Assembly: GCA_021772015.1 (NCBI GenBank)
Contig: JAETNS010000009.1
Location: forward strand, 124,001 to 188,000
DNA from: Prevotellaceae bacterium
GTDB taxonomy: Bacteria > Bacteroidota > Bacteroidia > Bacteroidales > Muribaculaceae
Direction of reading: 5' to 3'
Length of the DNA: 64,000 bases
Shown here piece after piece: positions 8,294-17,249 of this stretch; the first letter of the stretch is position 1; each line of letters opens with the position of its first letter. The notes beneath the pieces are model-generated. The model did no database searches and had not been told where the DNA came from. It saw nothing but the letters and a program-made list of their open reading frames with translations. The position numbers and the translations under genes were made by a program.

Positions 8294-8677
8294 TCATTCA
8301 GTAACGACGTCCTTGCCACCCTCGTCAAATGCCTCAACAGGCATTGAAGCTTCAAGCGTGACATAAGCCATAGCGGGTTGTTGAGCAAGCTGATTGTACT
8401 TTGCCGTCAACTTTTCCTGGATCAACATTGACAAGGTTGCCAGCTCATCTTTCTGCGTCGGATCGAGTTTCACGCCAATCTGCTCAAAAGCATTGGCCTG
8501 CACAGCGAGCGAGTCAAGATAGATAGCGTAGGAAGCGCGGGAGGATATGGTATCGATGACCGCGGGCTGCGCCTTGAGCTTTGCAACATATGCGTCATAT
8601 TCCTCATGGCCGCCACAAGATGACAACGCCGTCAAGCATACGCAGGCAAAAAAGATGGAATATATTGTTTTCTTCAT
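8294..8677 (-). CDS. Small lipoprotein of unknown function
   Basis: A 127-residue exported lipoprotein. The start at 8677 gives MKKTIYSIFFACVCLTALSS followed by the lipobox cysteine. The 24 in-frame codons further upstream would put a charged stretch before the signal and are excluded. After the cysteine comes GGHEEYDAYVAKLKAQ and a largely helical body with no family I recognise. It lies 104 bp downstream of the MFS carrier on the same strand, so a functional link is possible but unproven. Confidence 0.75.
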   Translation of the reverse strand: MKKTIYSIFFACVCLTALSSCGGHEEYDAYVAKLKAQPAVIDTISSRASYAIYLDSLAVQANAFEQIGVKLDPTQKDELATLSMLIQEKLTAKYNQLAQQPAMAYVTLEASMPVEAFDEGGKDVVTE

Positions 8678-8781
8678 TTCAGGTTTCTTTTTATTTAATT
8701 CAGCAATACAGCTTGGAATTTTCCTATTCTTAGCCAAATTCAAGCACACCTTAGAATTATTCCAATTTGAAAAGCGCAGAT

Positions 8782-10677
8782 TCAGGATTTCGATTCAGCC
8801 GGATGCTCTTTGATAAAGGCGACTGCGACTGCGCCGAGGAAGAGTGATACACCGGCTATAACCATCATCATATATTGCGGGGCGAGCTGGTCTGCGTCTC
8901 CAAGAGCTGACAATATCACACCTCCAAGAAGCGCACCGACAATCTGCGGAATGCATATCGAGCAATTGAACAAGCCGAGATACGCGCCAATGTTGCCTCC
9001 CTTCAACGAATTCGTCAGGATAGTGAAAGGCCATGCAAGCATTGCAGCCCACGCACATCCTATCAGCACGAAGGAGACGAACAGAAGATAGGGATCAGTG
9101 AAATATCCGGCTGAGATGAAGCCGGCCGCCCCGAGAACGAGACTCAAGGCGTATGAGAACTTACGGCTGCGGAACTGTGGCAGCACAATTGCCCAAAGCA
9201 CAGACCCTATAGCCTGCACTGCAAATAGAATGCCGACCCAGTTGCCTGCGTCATTATATTGCTGAGACTCTGTGTTGAGCACAATTGATGTCTCAAAACG
9301 CGCATTAGAAGGATCACTCAACACAGCATCTTTTGCTCCGTCAACAAATAGCTCTCCGGTTTTGGGATCATGAGTGTAGATGTCAGCCAGAATGACCTTT
9401 GTCTCTCCTGACATACGTGAAAGATAATCTACCAGCTCGAAAGATGCGGTCTCGATACGCCGTGTACCGTCAACGATCACGACAACACGCTCGGAAGATA
9501 CCGGCTTGCCAAACTCATACGCGGCGACTCCATTGACTGAGCTGATGATGCCATCCTTTGCCACAGGAGAAACAACCTCTATTCCCTGGGATGGCACTTG
9601 AATGTCAAGACCGCCGGATTTGATCTCCACAGACTCGACATTCGTATCTGCGATAGCAATATCCCGTCCTTCAACAAACTCTCCTTCAGCGGTCAATATA
9701 CCGGCCACACAGGGCTTTCCATGGTCGACGATAACTTTATTGTCCGAAGTCAGGATGTACTTGGCAGAAAGGATATCTGCCGGTTTCCCGTCAGCGTCAA
9801 GCTGCGCGATGCCGGTGACTGTGGTGGTCTCCGGACAATCAAACGCATTTTTTGCGATAGTCCCGTTGGTGTAAGTCCACATGAACAGGAACGCAAACCA
9901 GCAGAAAAATTGTACCAGACCCACCGTCCAGAATGTCTTTGGAGCATTGACAAGAAGCTTCAGAAGATTTGTTTTCTCTTTTTTGCCGTCAGCCTTGACT
10001 TCGGGGCCTCCGTTGTACTCGCGATAAAGCTCGGGAGGCCACTCCTTTACTTTCATCAGCGTGTATATGACACAAACCAGAAGGATAGCGGCACCGAAGT
10101 AAAATGAGAACACAACTGTCTGTGGTATTACCCCGGAAGCGGCGGTGTTGCGGAAGCCTATCCAAGTAAGAAGGAACGGGAACACATAGCCAACAATGGA
10201 TCCGGCATTGCAGAGAAAGCTCTGGATCGAATAGGCCAAGCCTTTCTGTTTCTCATTTACCATGTCACCCACAAGCATCTTGAATGGCTGCATGGCCATG
10301 TTGATTGAAGTGTCAAGCAACATCAGAGCGATCAGACCGATAAGGATGGCAGAGGAAACCGCCAGCCCGAAACTGCCTGCATTAGGCAAAAGGCACATCA
10401 CAATGACGGCCACTACCGCGCCAAATATCAGATAAGGAAGGCGACGGCCGATCTTGTTCCAAGTCTTGTCTGACGCAGTCCCCACTATAGGCTGCACAAC
10501 AAGCCCCATCAGAGGGGGCAGGATCCAGAAATAACTCAGGTCATGCGGGTCAGCGCCAAGAGTGGCGAATATACGGCTTACATTGGCGCTCTGCAACGCA
10601 TACGCGATCTGCACGCCAAAGAACCCAAAGCTGAGATTCCAAAGTTTCCAGAAACTTAGGTCGGGTTTAGTTTTCAT
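8782..10677 (-). CDS. MFS sugar-type transporter with a large inserted periplasmic domain
   Basis: A major facilitator of the GPH/SLC45-like sugar carrier type (opening WKLWNLSFGFFGVQIAYALQ), probably moving a disaccharide such as maltose or sucrose across the inner membrane. Twelve hydrophobic segments can be traced. The A-loop motif GTASDKTWNKIGRR follows the second segment. Between segments 7 (about 252-272) and 8 (about 478-498) lies an insertion of about 195 residues (280-473). It is rich in Val, Asp and Gly, and reads like small beta domains with repeated AKYILTSDNKV/GILTAEGEF-type units. Relatives usually have only 20-30 residues there, so 631 residues is unusually long. No symporter ion can be assigned. 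Confidence 0.85.
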   Translation of the reverse strand: MKTKPDLSFWKLWNLSFGFFGVQIAYALQSANVSRIFATLGADPHDLSYFWILPPLMGLVVQPIVGTASDKTWNKIGRRLPYLIFGAVVAVIVMCLLPNAGSFGLAVSSAILIGLIALMLLDTSINMAMQPFKMLVGDMVNEKQKGLAYSIQSFLCNAGSIVGYVFPFLLTWIGFRNTAASGVIPQTVVFSFYFGAAILLVCVIYTLMKVKEWPPELYREYNGGPEVKADGKKEKTNLLKLLVNAPKTFWTVGLVQFFCWFAFLFMWTYTNGTIAKNAFDCPETTTVTGIAQLDADGKPADILSAKYILTSDNKVIVDHGKPCVAGILTAEGEFVEGRDIAIADTNVESVEIKSGGLDIQVPSQGIEVVSPVAKDGIISSVNGVAAYEFGKPVSSERVVVIVDGTRRIETASFELVDYLSRMSGETKVILADIYTHDPKTGELFVDGAKDAVLSDPSNARFETSIVLNTESQQYNDAGNWVGILFAVQAIGSVLWAIVLPQFRSRKFSYALSLVLGAAGFISAGYFTDPYLLFVSFVLIGCAWAAMLAWPFTILTNSLKGGNIGAYLGLFNCSICIPQIVGALLGGVILSALGDADQLAPQYMMMVIAGVSLFLGAVAVAFIKEHPAESKS

Positions 10678-10755
10678 GATAGTTGACTGTTTGTCTTATA
10701 TTATATGAATGTAAATAAGATGGTTTATCAAGGTAAAAAAGAATAAAGAATGATG

Positions 10756-11613
10756 TCAGTCTGCTGTCTGCGCATACAGCCATTCGATCTCGCGTCTCCA
10801 TAGGGTTTCATCAGGAGTCTCAAGAATCAGCGGTATATCGTCCATTCGCGGATCCCGCATCAATAGCCGGAAGAAATCTTCGCCCAATGCGCCATCCCCA
10901 ATCGGGGCATGACGGTCGACCTTTGATCCGACACCTTTTTTGGAGTCGTTCAGGTGCATGCCGCGAAGATAACCGAAGCCTACCACGTCGTCAAACTCCT
11001 TCCAGGATGCCTCATATGCATCCGGAGTCGTGAAATCATATCCGGCCGCAAGAGAATGGCATGTGTCCACACATACACCTACCCTCTTCTTGTCATCCAC
11101 AAGCTCGATAATGCGCGCAAGATGCTCAAACCGATATCCAAGGTTGGAGCCTTGGCCGGCTGTGGACTCAATGACGGCACAGACCCCGTTGGTTTGTGAC
11201 AAGACCAGATTCACTGATTCCGCGATACGCTTAAGGCAGTCATCCTCATCCATGAGATTCAGATGCGAACCAGGATGGAAATTAAGCATAGCCAGCCCAA
11301 GTTGCTCGCAACGCTTGAACTCATCAAGAAACGCAGCTCTGGAAAGCGTTAGTTTCTGGTCATCCGGGGAACCGAGATTTATAAGGAAGCTGTCGTGAGG
11401 CAATATGAAGTCTGGCGAATAGCCATATTCCTCGCAATTCTTCCGGAACAACTCCGCCTCCTTCTCTGGAATGGAGGGGGATTTCCATCGTGACGGATTT
11501 CGGGTAAACAAAGCGAATGCTTTTGCCCCAAGACCGGCAGCAAGCGCGGGAGTGGCGGCAACTCCGCCTTGTGTGGAAACATGTGCGCCGATATACTTCA
11601 TTTGTTCTGACAT
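10756..11613 (-). CDS. nfo: Endonuclease IV (AP endonuclease)
   Basis: Endonuclease IV cleaves DNA 5' to abasic sites and acts in base-excision repair using three metal ions. The TIM-barrel protein has the family opening KYIGAHVSTQGG and zinc-ligand motifs LNFHPGSH, VIESTAGQGSNLGYRFE, GVCVDTCHSLAAGYD and GMHLNDSKKGVGSKVDRHAPIGDG cut into short contacts. Length (285) is normal. Two ATGs are possible: 11613 (MSEQMKYIG) and 11601 (MKYIG); the longer is listed. A conspicuous structured leader precedes the gene. Confidence 0.95.
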   Translation of the reverse strand: MSEQMKYIGAHVSTQGGVAATPALAAGLGAKAFALFTRNPSRWKSPSIPEKEAELFRKNCEEYGYSPDFILPHDSFLINLGSPDDQKLTLSRAAFLDEFKRCEQLGLAMLNFHPGSHLNLMDEDDCLKRIAESVNLVLSQTNGVCAVIESTAGQGSNLGYRFEHLARIIELVDDKKRVGVCVDTCHSLAAGYDFTTPDAYEASWKEFDDVVGFGYLRGMHLNDSKKGVGSKVDRHAPIGDGALGEDFFRLLMRDPRMDDIPLILETPDETLWRREIEWLYAQTAD

Positions 11614-11628
11614 ACATTAATACACGAA

Positions 11629-11699
11629 AAGTCTCCGGGAACGCGAAGAGCAACCGCTCTTCCCGCCCCTGGAGAGAGAAGTCCGGGCGACAGACTTCT
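11629..11699 (-). promoter_or_regulatory. Structured 5' leader of nfo, possible attenuator
   Basis: On the minus strand the transcript would begin almost exactly with a 7-bp hairpin (AGAAGTC at 11699-11693 with GACTTCT at 11683-11677). A layered hairpin follows: CTCC/GGAG, then TCCC... in the complementary arm, then GAAGAGC-GGTT-GCTCTTC (11662-11645), and then ACTTTT. The second hairpin with its short U-run resembles an attenuator. About 90% of the leader is paired. No known riboswitch class is recognised. Confidence 0.5.
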
Positions 11700-11704
11700 G
11701 CCAA

Positions 11705-11735
11705 CAAAGTTAAGAATTTTTCCTTTCATCGGCAA
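11705..11735 (-). promoter_or_regulatory. Promoter of nfo
   Basis: TAACTTTG (11712 to 11705) with TTG exactly 20 bp upstream (11735 to 11733). The predicted start, near 11699, is the first base of the leader hairpin. Confidence 0.75.
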
Positions 11736-11819
11736 GCTTTCAGCCATTGATCCATGCAAGAGTCATGCCCATCTGTAGTAGGCAAATGACATTACCGCCC
11801 GCAAGAGAGCCGTAAAATA

Positions 11820-12290
11820 TCAGATTCCTCCTCCGGGGTTGGGCGCAGGTGTATCGCCACCGCCGGGATTGGCCATACCCTTCTGAGTGACATTGAACCG
11901 GATAGAGTTTGTCGCGGAACTCACAACTATCACGGCATAACGACTATCGTAGGCATGGTTTGGGGTAGCAAAAATGGTGCACCGGATTTCACCCGCGCCT
12001 CCACGGAACGGATTTATCTCAAGCCACTCGACTTTGCTCAAAGTCTTTGACTCCACAACCTCGAAAGAGGAATTCGCCGGTAAAATCTCCGCGCCCCAAT
12101 CGCTGGTCGAGTTGAACGCGACTGCGCCCACCTCCATGTTGTCCTGATAATCAAGAACAATGTTTGAAGAAGCTCCGGGAGCGAGATAAACTTTGGCCTC
12201 GGTCTCCGGCTCATCATCTCCGCATGAGGAAAGAGCTACTGCGGAAACCGCAAAAAGCATGATTAAATAAAAAAATTTGATCCGTTTCAT
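11820..12290 (-). CDS. BACON-domain lipoprotein
   Basis: A 156-residue surface or periplasmic lipoprotein. Starting at 12290 gives MKRIKFFYLIMLFAVSAVA, then LSSC as lipobox (the ORF also has an ATG four codons earlier). After an acidic GDDEPET spacer, the body reads as one BACON-type beta-sandwich: TSDWGAEI, VEWLEINPFRGGAGE, YDSRYAVIVVSSA, IRFNVTQKG. A Pro/Gly-rich tail (NPGGGDTPAPNPGGGI) ends the protein. BACON domains are common in Bacteroidetes carbohydrate-binding and mucin-associated proteins. No partner gene is adjacent. Confidence 0.78.
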   Translation of the reverse strand: MKRIKFFYLIMLFAVSAVALSSCGDDEPETEAKVYLAPGASSNIVLDYQDNMEVGAVAFNSTSDWGAEILPANSSFEVVESKTLSKVEWLEINPFRGGAGEIRCTIFATPNHAYDSRYAVIVVSSATNSIRFNVTQKGMANPGGGDTPAPNPGGGI

Positions 12291-12335
12291 TATCATTGGC
12301 AAGAGAGTTTATAATAAAATCTACTTTCACCCGGG

Positions 12336-12365
12336 CAAAGTTACGAAACATTTCTATATCTGCAA
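12336..12365 (-). promoter_or_regulatory. Promoter of the BACON lipoprotein gene
   Basis: TAACTTTG (12343 to 12336) with TTG 19 bp upstream (12365 to 12363), giving a leader of about 40 nt. Confidence 0.65.
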
Positions 12366-12405
12366 AAAAAGCCTCGGTTTCACACCGTTTTAACCGACAA
12401 CGATA

Positions 12406-12436
12406 TTGCGCGTGAAGCATAAAATGCGTATCTTTG
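12406..12436 (+). promoter_or_regulatory. Promoter of the dCMP deaminase / S41 protease unit
   Basis: TATCTTTG (12429-12436) with TTG exactly 20 bp upstream (12406-12408). It overlaps the first codons of the long reading frame, which argues that translation really starts at 12460. Confidence 0.75.
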
Positions 12437-12459
12437 CAGGATCTTTTTCAAAGACTGAA

Positions 12460-12891
12460 ATGGAACAATCCCCAAAGCAAGAGACAATAGACCGACGCTA
12501 TCTCAGAATGGCCGCTATCTGGGCGGAAAATTCCTATTGCCAACGTCGGAAAGTCGGAGCCATAATTGTCAAGGACTCGATGATAATATCGGACGGGTTC
12601 AACGGCACACCCTCCGGCTTCGAGAATGTCTGCGAGGATGAATCGGGTCTCACCAAGCCTTATGTTCTCCATGCCGAGGCAAACGCGATAACTAAAGTCG
12701 CCAGGAGCAACAATTCGTCTGACGGCGCGACGCTTTACATAACTGCGTCTCCATGCATGGAATGTTCCAAACTGATAATCCAGGCCGGCATCAGACGAGT
12801 CGTGTATCATGAACTTTACAGGATTACCGACGGACTTGACCTGTTGCGTCGCGCCGGGATAGAATGCGTCCACATACCAAACCTTACTTAA
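12460..12891 (+). CDS. Deoxycytidylate (dCMP) deaminase / ComEB-type cytidine deaminase
   Basis: A zinc-dependent deaminase of 143 residues, expected to convert dCMP to dUMP for thymidylate synthesis. Zinc and catalytic motifs are HAEANAI (His and Glu) and PCMECSKLI (two Cys). The N-terminal DRRYLRMAAIWAENSYCQR and NGTPSGFENVCE are typical of the family. The start at 12460 (MEQSPKQETIDRRY) is chosen because the -7 box lies inside the longer frame. The S41 protease gene follows after 33 bp. Confidence 0.92.
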   Translation: MEQSPKQETIDRRYLRMAAIWAENSYCQRRKVGAIIVKDSMIISDGFNGTPSGFENVCEDESGLTKPYVLHAEANAITKVARSNNSSDGATLYITASPCMECSKLIIQAGIRRVVYHELYRITDGLDLLRRAGIECVHIPNLT

Positions 12892-12924
12892 CGGACAACA
12901 GCAGATTAAAGACTTTTTGCAATC

Positions 12925-14577
12925 ATGTCTAAACACAACAGCCTTTCAGCCTTGACTCCGGTCATAGCCGCGGTCATGTTCATAATCGGGTTTCTTGCGG
13001 GAGATCTTGTCAACCGCGAGAACGGCCCCACGGCAGCACAGAAAAAATTCCAGACCATACTCAATATCGTCCGAAACGAATATGTCGACGAGGTTGACCT
13101 TGACAGCCTCATTGAGAAGACAATTCCGAGCCTGTTGACAAACCTCGATCCCCACTCGGCATACATACCTGCCAGCGATCTACAAGCCGTCAACGAAGAC
13201 CTCGACGGCTCGTTCAGCGGAGTCGGGATCCAGTTCATGATCGACAATGACACGATAAAGATATTGGAGGTAATCCCCGGTGGACCGTCTGAAAAAGTCG
13301 GGTTGTTGCCCGGAGACCGTATTGTAAAAGTCGATGGGGAGAATGTGGCCGGAATCGGGATAACCAACGAGAAAGTGCTGCAGATCCTTCGCGGAGAGAA
13401 AGGCTCCAAAGTAAAGTTGCAGATCAGACGATCAAATTCGAAAAAACCGCTGACATACGATGTCACCCGAGGTGACATCCCGGTAAACACTGTCGATGCC
13501 ACTTACATCGCCTCTCCAGGCATCGGATATATCAAAGTCAACAAATTCGGGCGAACTACCTACGATGAGTTCTTCCAAGGGCTTTCCCGTCTCCGCCGTG
13601 ACGGAGCCGAAGATTTCATAATCGACTTGCGTGGCAACACGGGCGGATATATGGAAATCGCCTATGTGATGGCAAATGAGTTCCTTGAACCTGGCCAGAC
13701 CATTGTCAGCACAAAAGGACGTGATTTCAACTCCGGCACCCACATCACAGCTGACGGCACAGGATCTTTCCGTGAGAGCCAAGTGGTGGTACTGCTTGAC
13801 GAATTCTCGGCATCCTCATCTGAGATATTTGCCGGAGCGCTCCAGGACAATGACAGGGCTTTGATAATCGGACGTCGATCTTTCGGCAAAGGACTTATCC
13901 AACGCCAGTCGGTGCTTCCCGACAGCTCGGCCATACGGCTGACGGTCGGTCGGTACTATACACCTTCGGGCCGCAGCATCCAGAAGGATTATTCCAATCT
14001 TTCTGTCTATGAACATGACATACTCGACCGGTACCAACGCGGGGAGATGTTCTCTGCTGACTCCATAAAGCTCAACACCGACTTGAAATACACCACCCTG
14101 AACGGACGCACGGTTTATGGAGGAGGAGGCATCATGCCTGACATATTCGTCCCCAACGACACATCCGGAATAAGCTCCTATTATATAAATGTGGCAAACG
14201 CCGGATTGCTCCAACGTTACGCTTTCGATTACGTCGACGACAACCGCGAGACCCTTCAAAAAGCGACCGACGTGAAAGGACTTCTCGAACTGTTGCCCAA
14301 TGACGATGCCCTCTTACGGCAGTTTGTCTTGTTCGCATCCCGAAATGGCTTCCCTGCCAGATGGTATTATATCAACATTTCCCATGATCTGATTGTTAAT
14401 CAACTGAAAGCCTTGATAGCACGTGACGCGCTCGGCTATGGTGCCTACTTTGAGATATCCAACACTCAAGACACCAATGTCAAACGCGCCATAGATGAAA
14501 TGCTACGGGGCAATGCCGCTTTCCCCATAATGCCTGCGCAGGATTCTGCCAGCCCTGAGGGTAACGCGGCTCGTTGA
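12925..14577 (+). CDS. S41 family C-terminal processing protease (CtpA-like)
   Basis: A periplasmic tail-specific serine protease of 550 residues. An N-terminal membrane anchor (about 8-26) is followed by the S41 N-terminal helices, a PDZ domain (FSGVGIQF through GDRIVKVDGENV, about 95-175), and the protease core. The Ser/Lys dyad is seen in DEFSASSSEIFAGAL and RSFGKGLIQ. A C-terminal extension of about 170 residues follows, as in other Bacteroidetes homologues. It is likely co-transcribed with the upstream deaminase and the downstream cyclo-ligase (19 bp gap). Substrates are unknown. Confidence 0.92.
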   Translation: MSKHNSLSALTPVIAAVMFIIGFLAGDLVNRENGPTAAQKKFQTILNIVRNEYVDEVDLDSLIEKTIPSLLTNLDPHSAYIPASDLQAVNEDLDGSFSGVGIQFMIDNDTIKILEVIPGGPSEKVGLLPGDRIVKVDGENVAGIGITNEKVLQILRGEKGSKVKLQIRRSNSKKPLTYDVTRGDIPVNTVDATYIASPGIGYIKVNKFGRTTYDEFFQGLSRLRRDGAEDFIIDLRGNTGGYMEIAYVMANEFLEPGQTIVSTKGRDFNSGTHITADGTGSFRESQVVVLLDEFSASSSEIFAGALQDNDRALIIGRRSFGKGLIQRQSVLPDSSAIRLTVGRYYTPSGRSIQKDYSNLSVYEHDILDRYQRGEMFSADSIKLNTDLKYTTLNGRTVYGGGGIMPDIFVPNDTSGISSYYINVANAGLLQRYAFDYVDDNRETLQKATDVKGLLELLPNDDALLRQFVLFASRNGFPARWYYINISHDLIVNQLKALIARDALGYGAYFEISNTQDTNVKRAIDEMLRGNAAFPIMPAQDSASPEGNAAR

Positions 14578-14596
14578 AACATCAAGTCAAAGAGCA

Positions 14597-15169
14597 ATGA
14601 ACAAGGAAGAGATACGCTGCCGCGTCAAAGCACGCAAAAGTCTATTGTCGTCAGCTGAAAAGACTCGCGCGGCGAGGGAAGTTTTCAATCGTCTGGAAAG
14701 GTCGGCGGCTTTCGCGCTTGCAGAAAACATTCTGCTATACCACTCCCTCCCTGATGAACTCTCTTCAAGGGAATTCCTCGACCGTTGGAGCAGCCGCAAA
14801 CACTTCTTCCTTCCGCGTGTCAACGGCCTCAATCTTGAGATCCTTCCTTACGACAGATCGAGAATGGCTCTCGGAGCATTCCACATCGAGGAACCTCAAG
14901 GAGATGAGACCGTCGACATATCCGAGATAGAATTGATCATAGTACCGGCGGTGGCATATGATCGCAGAGGGAACAGGGTCGGCCGCGGCAAAGGCTATTA
15001 CGACCGACTGTTATCAGAGACGAAAGCGACCAAAGTCGGCGTGGGATACGATTTCCAACTGATCGACGAGGAGATACCGGCCGAGCCGCACGATGTGGCG
15101 GTAGACATGGTTATAACCGAAAGCCGCCGTCTCGTAATTCATCACCTAAAACCTAAAAGACAGCCTTGA
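14597..15169 (+). CDS. 5-formyltetrahydrofolate cyclo-ligase
   Basis: Converts 5-formyl-THF to 5,10-methenyl-THF using ATP, returning a storage folate to the one-carbon pool. Family marks are the N-terminal KARKSLLSSAEKTRAA helix, LPRVNG, EELIIVPAVAYD-type strand (IELIIVPAVAYDRRGNR) and the ATP-loop GRGKGYYDRLL. Length (190) is typical. Its TGA overlaps the TTG start of the ABC-F gene (15166-15169), implying translational coupling. Confidence 0.92.
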   Translation: MNKEEIRCRVKARKSLLSSAEKTRAAREVFNRLERSAAFALAENILLYHSLPDELSSREFLDRWSSRKHFFLPRVNGLNLEILPYDRSRMALGAFHIEEPQGDETVDISEIELIIVPAVAYDRRGNRVGRGKGYYDRLLSETKATKVGVGYDFQLIDEEIPAEPHDVAVDMVITESRRLVIHHLKPKRQP

Positions 15170-17127
15170 TTTCAGTACAGAACCTATCGGTAGAATTCAG
15201 CGCAAAATCACTTTTCGACAATATCAGCTATGTCATAAACCGCCGAGACCGTATCGCCCTTGTGGGAAAGAACGGTGCCGGGAAATCGACAATGCTTAAA
15301 ATAATAGCGGGACTGCAAAGACCTACATCAGGCCAAGTAGCGATCCCGCAGGACACGACCATCGGATACCTCCCACAACAAATGAGGCTGTCCGATACCC
15401 GGACGGTTGTGGAAGAGGTACGGGAAGCGTTCTCTCATGTAGACAAGATGGAAGAACGTCTCGACAGCATGAACGCCCAGTTAGCCGAACGGACCGACTA
15501 TGAGTCGGCCGAATACCAACGTCTGATCGACGACATCGCCGATCTATCGGAGAGGCTTGCCATGGAGCAGAGCGAGAACGCAGAAGCTGAGATGGAAAAG
15601 ACCTTGATGGGTCTGGGATTCCTGCGGTCTGACTTCAACCGTATGACCTCTGAATTTTCCGGGGGATGGCGTATGAGGATAGAGCTCGCCAAACTGCTGC
15701 TGCGCCGTCCTGACGTTTTGCTCCTGGATGAGCCGACCAACCACCTCGATATTGAATCCATACAATGGCTTGAACAATTCCTCTCCACAAAAGCAAACGC
15801 AGTTGTCCTTGTGAGCCATGACAGAGCTTTCATCGACAATGTAACCAACCGCACAATCGAGATATCATGCGGAAAGATATATGATTACTCAGTCAATTAC
15901 TCGAAATTCGTGGAGTTGCGCAAAGAGCGTGTAGAGCAACAGACGCGCGCCTATCTCAACCAGCAAAAAGAGATAGCAGACACGGAGGCTTTCATCGAAC
16001 GGTTCCGATACAAGGCGACAAAGGCTGTTCAAGTACAAAGTCGTATGAAGCAGCTTGCCAAAATAGAACGCATCGAAGTTGACGAGGTAGACAACTCGCG
16101 GCTTAATCTGCGCTTCCCTCCGGCGCCTCGTTCCGGCGACTATCCGGTGATAGCTGACAACGTGGGCAAAGCATATGGAGATCATCAAGTGTTCGATCAC
16201 GCCACATTCACCATCAAGCGCGGAGAAAAAGTAGCTTTCGTCGGGAAAAACGGTGAAGGCAAATCGACACTTGTGAAATGTATCATGAACGAGATACCAT
16301 TCACAGGCAATCTTAAGATCGGCCACAATGTGAAAATCGGTTATTTCGCCCAGAATCAGGCTCAGCTCCTTGACGAAGATATAACTGTCTTCGACACCAT
16401 CGACCGGGTAGCAGTCGGGGATATCCGCACCAAAATACGCGACATACTCGGCGCATTCATGTTCGGCGGGGAAGCTTCCGACAAGAAAGTGAAAGTATTG
16501 TCGGGGGGTGAAAAGACCCGACTGGCAATGATCCGCCTGCTGCTCGAGCCTGTCAACCTGCTGATCCTTGACGAGCCGACCAACCACCTTGACATGGCGA
16601 CCAAGGACATACTCAAACAGGCGATCAAGGATTTCACCGGCACAGTCATTGTGGTCAGCCACGACCGCGAGTTTCTTGACGGGTTGGTTGAAAAAGTCTA
16701 TGAGTTTGGAGGAGGAAAAGTCAGGGAATGTCTCGGCGGCATATATGAGTTTCTTGAAAAGAAAAAGCTCGACAACCTCCGGGAGTTGGAACGCAACAAA
16801 CCTGCCATTCCCCTCCCGCAAAAACCGCAGCCTGCAGCAAAAGAGCCTACCCCTGTCACTCCACAACGAAAGCTGTCTTACGCCGAGCAGCGCGAACGCG
16901 ACAAGTTGCTCCGACGCTCGGCAAAAAAGGTGGAGGAAGCAGAGACGGAAATTGCCCGGATAGAATCTGAAATTGCCGCCATAGAAACGAAAATTGCCGC
17001 CGGAGAAATTGACGGCGACATCTTCAACACCCACGCCAGACTGAACCGCGATCTCGAAAACGCGATGTCCTTATGGGAGATTGCCTCCCAAGACCATGAG
17101 GCCCTGTCAGAACAACTCGCCCGCTGA
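15166..17127 (+). CDS. ABC-F family ATP-binding cassette protein
   Basis: A soluble ABC-F ATPase of 653 residues with two nucleotide-binding domains and no membrane segments. Members bind the ribosomal E site and rescue or regulate stalled ribosomes. NBD1 has GKNGAGKST (34-42), SGGWRMR and LLDEPTNHLD; NBD2 has GKNGEGKST, LSGGEKTR and LILDEPTNHLD. A C-terminal coiled-coil with repeated EIAAIETKIAAGE-type heptads fits the Uup/YheS-like subgroup. The start is TTG at 15166, because the family opening ISVQNLSVEF follows directly and no ATG precedes it in a suitable place. Confidence 0.93.
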   Translation: MISVQNLSVEFSAKSLFDNISYVINRRDRIALVGKNGAGKSTMLKIIAGLQRPTSGQVAIPQDTTIGYLPQQMRLSDTRTVVEEVREAFSHVDKMEERLDSMNAQLAERTDYESAEYQRLIDDIADLSERLAMEQSENAEAEMEKTLMGLGFLRSDFNRMTSEFSGGWRMRIELAKLLLRRPDVLLLDEPTNHLDIESIQWLEQFLSTKANAVVLVSHDRAFIDNVTNRTIEISCGKIYDYSVNYSKFVELRKERVEQQTRAYLNQQKEIADTEAFIERFRYKATKAVQVQSRMKQLAKIERIEVDEVDNSRLNLRFPPAPRSGDYPVIADNVGKAYGDHQVFDHATFTIKRGEKVAFVGKNGEGKSTLVKCIMNEIPFTGNLKIGHNVKIGYFAQNQAQLLDEDITVFDTIDRVAVGDIRTKIRDILGAFMFGGEASDKKVKVLSGGEKTRLAMIRLLLEPVNLLILDEPTNHLDMATKDILKQAIKDFTGTVIVVSHDREFLDGLVEKVYEFGGGKVRECLGGIYEFLEKKKLDNLRELERNKPAIPLPQKPQPAAKEPTPVTPQRKLSYAEQRERDKLLRRSAKKVEEAETEIARIESEIAAIETKIAAGEIDGDIFNTHARLNRDLENAMSLWEIASQDHEALSEQLAR

Positions 17128-17192
17128 ACAAAAAGTCACCGAACAGCCCTGACAGATACAGATTGTCAGAAATCGATTGCCTTTTATAAGAA

Positions 17193-17228
17193 TTTACCCC
17201 TGCCACAACTACATGTGGCAGGGGTAAA
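17193..17228. terminator. Bidirectional hairpin between abc-F and recQ
   Basis: TTTACCCCTGCCACA (17193-17207) pairs perfectly with TGTGGCAGGGGTAAA (17214-17228) over a 6-nt loop. It lies between two convergent genes. A close relative of this stem occurs at 35794-35827. Confidence 0.65.
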
Positions 17229-17249
17229 CATTTGTGTCAGCGTCTTCTA

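Noticed and set aside
15889-17034. 381-codon frame on the minus strand
   Set aside because: It is antisense to the ABC-F gene, whose motifs are intact; composition is typical of a shadow frame.
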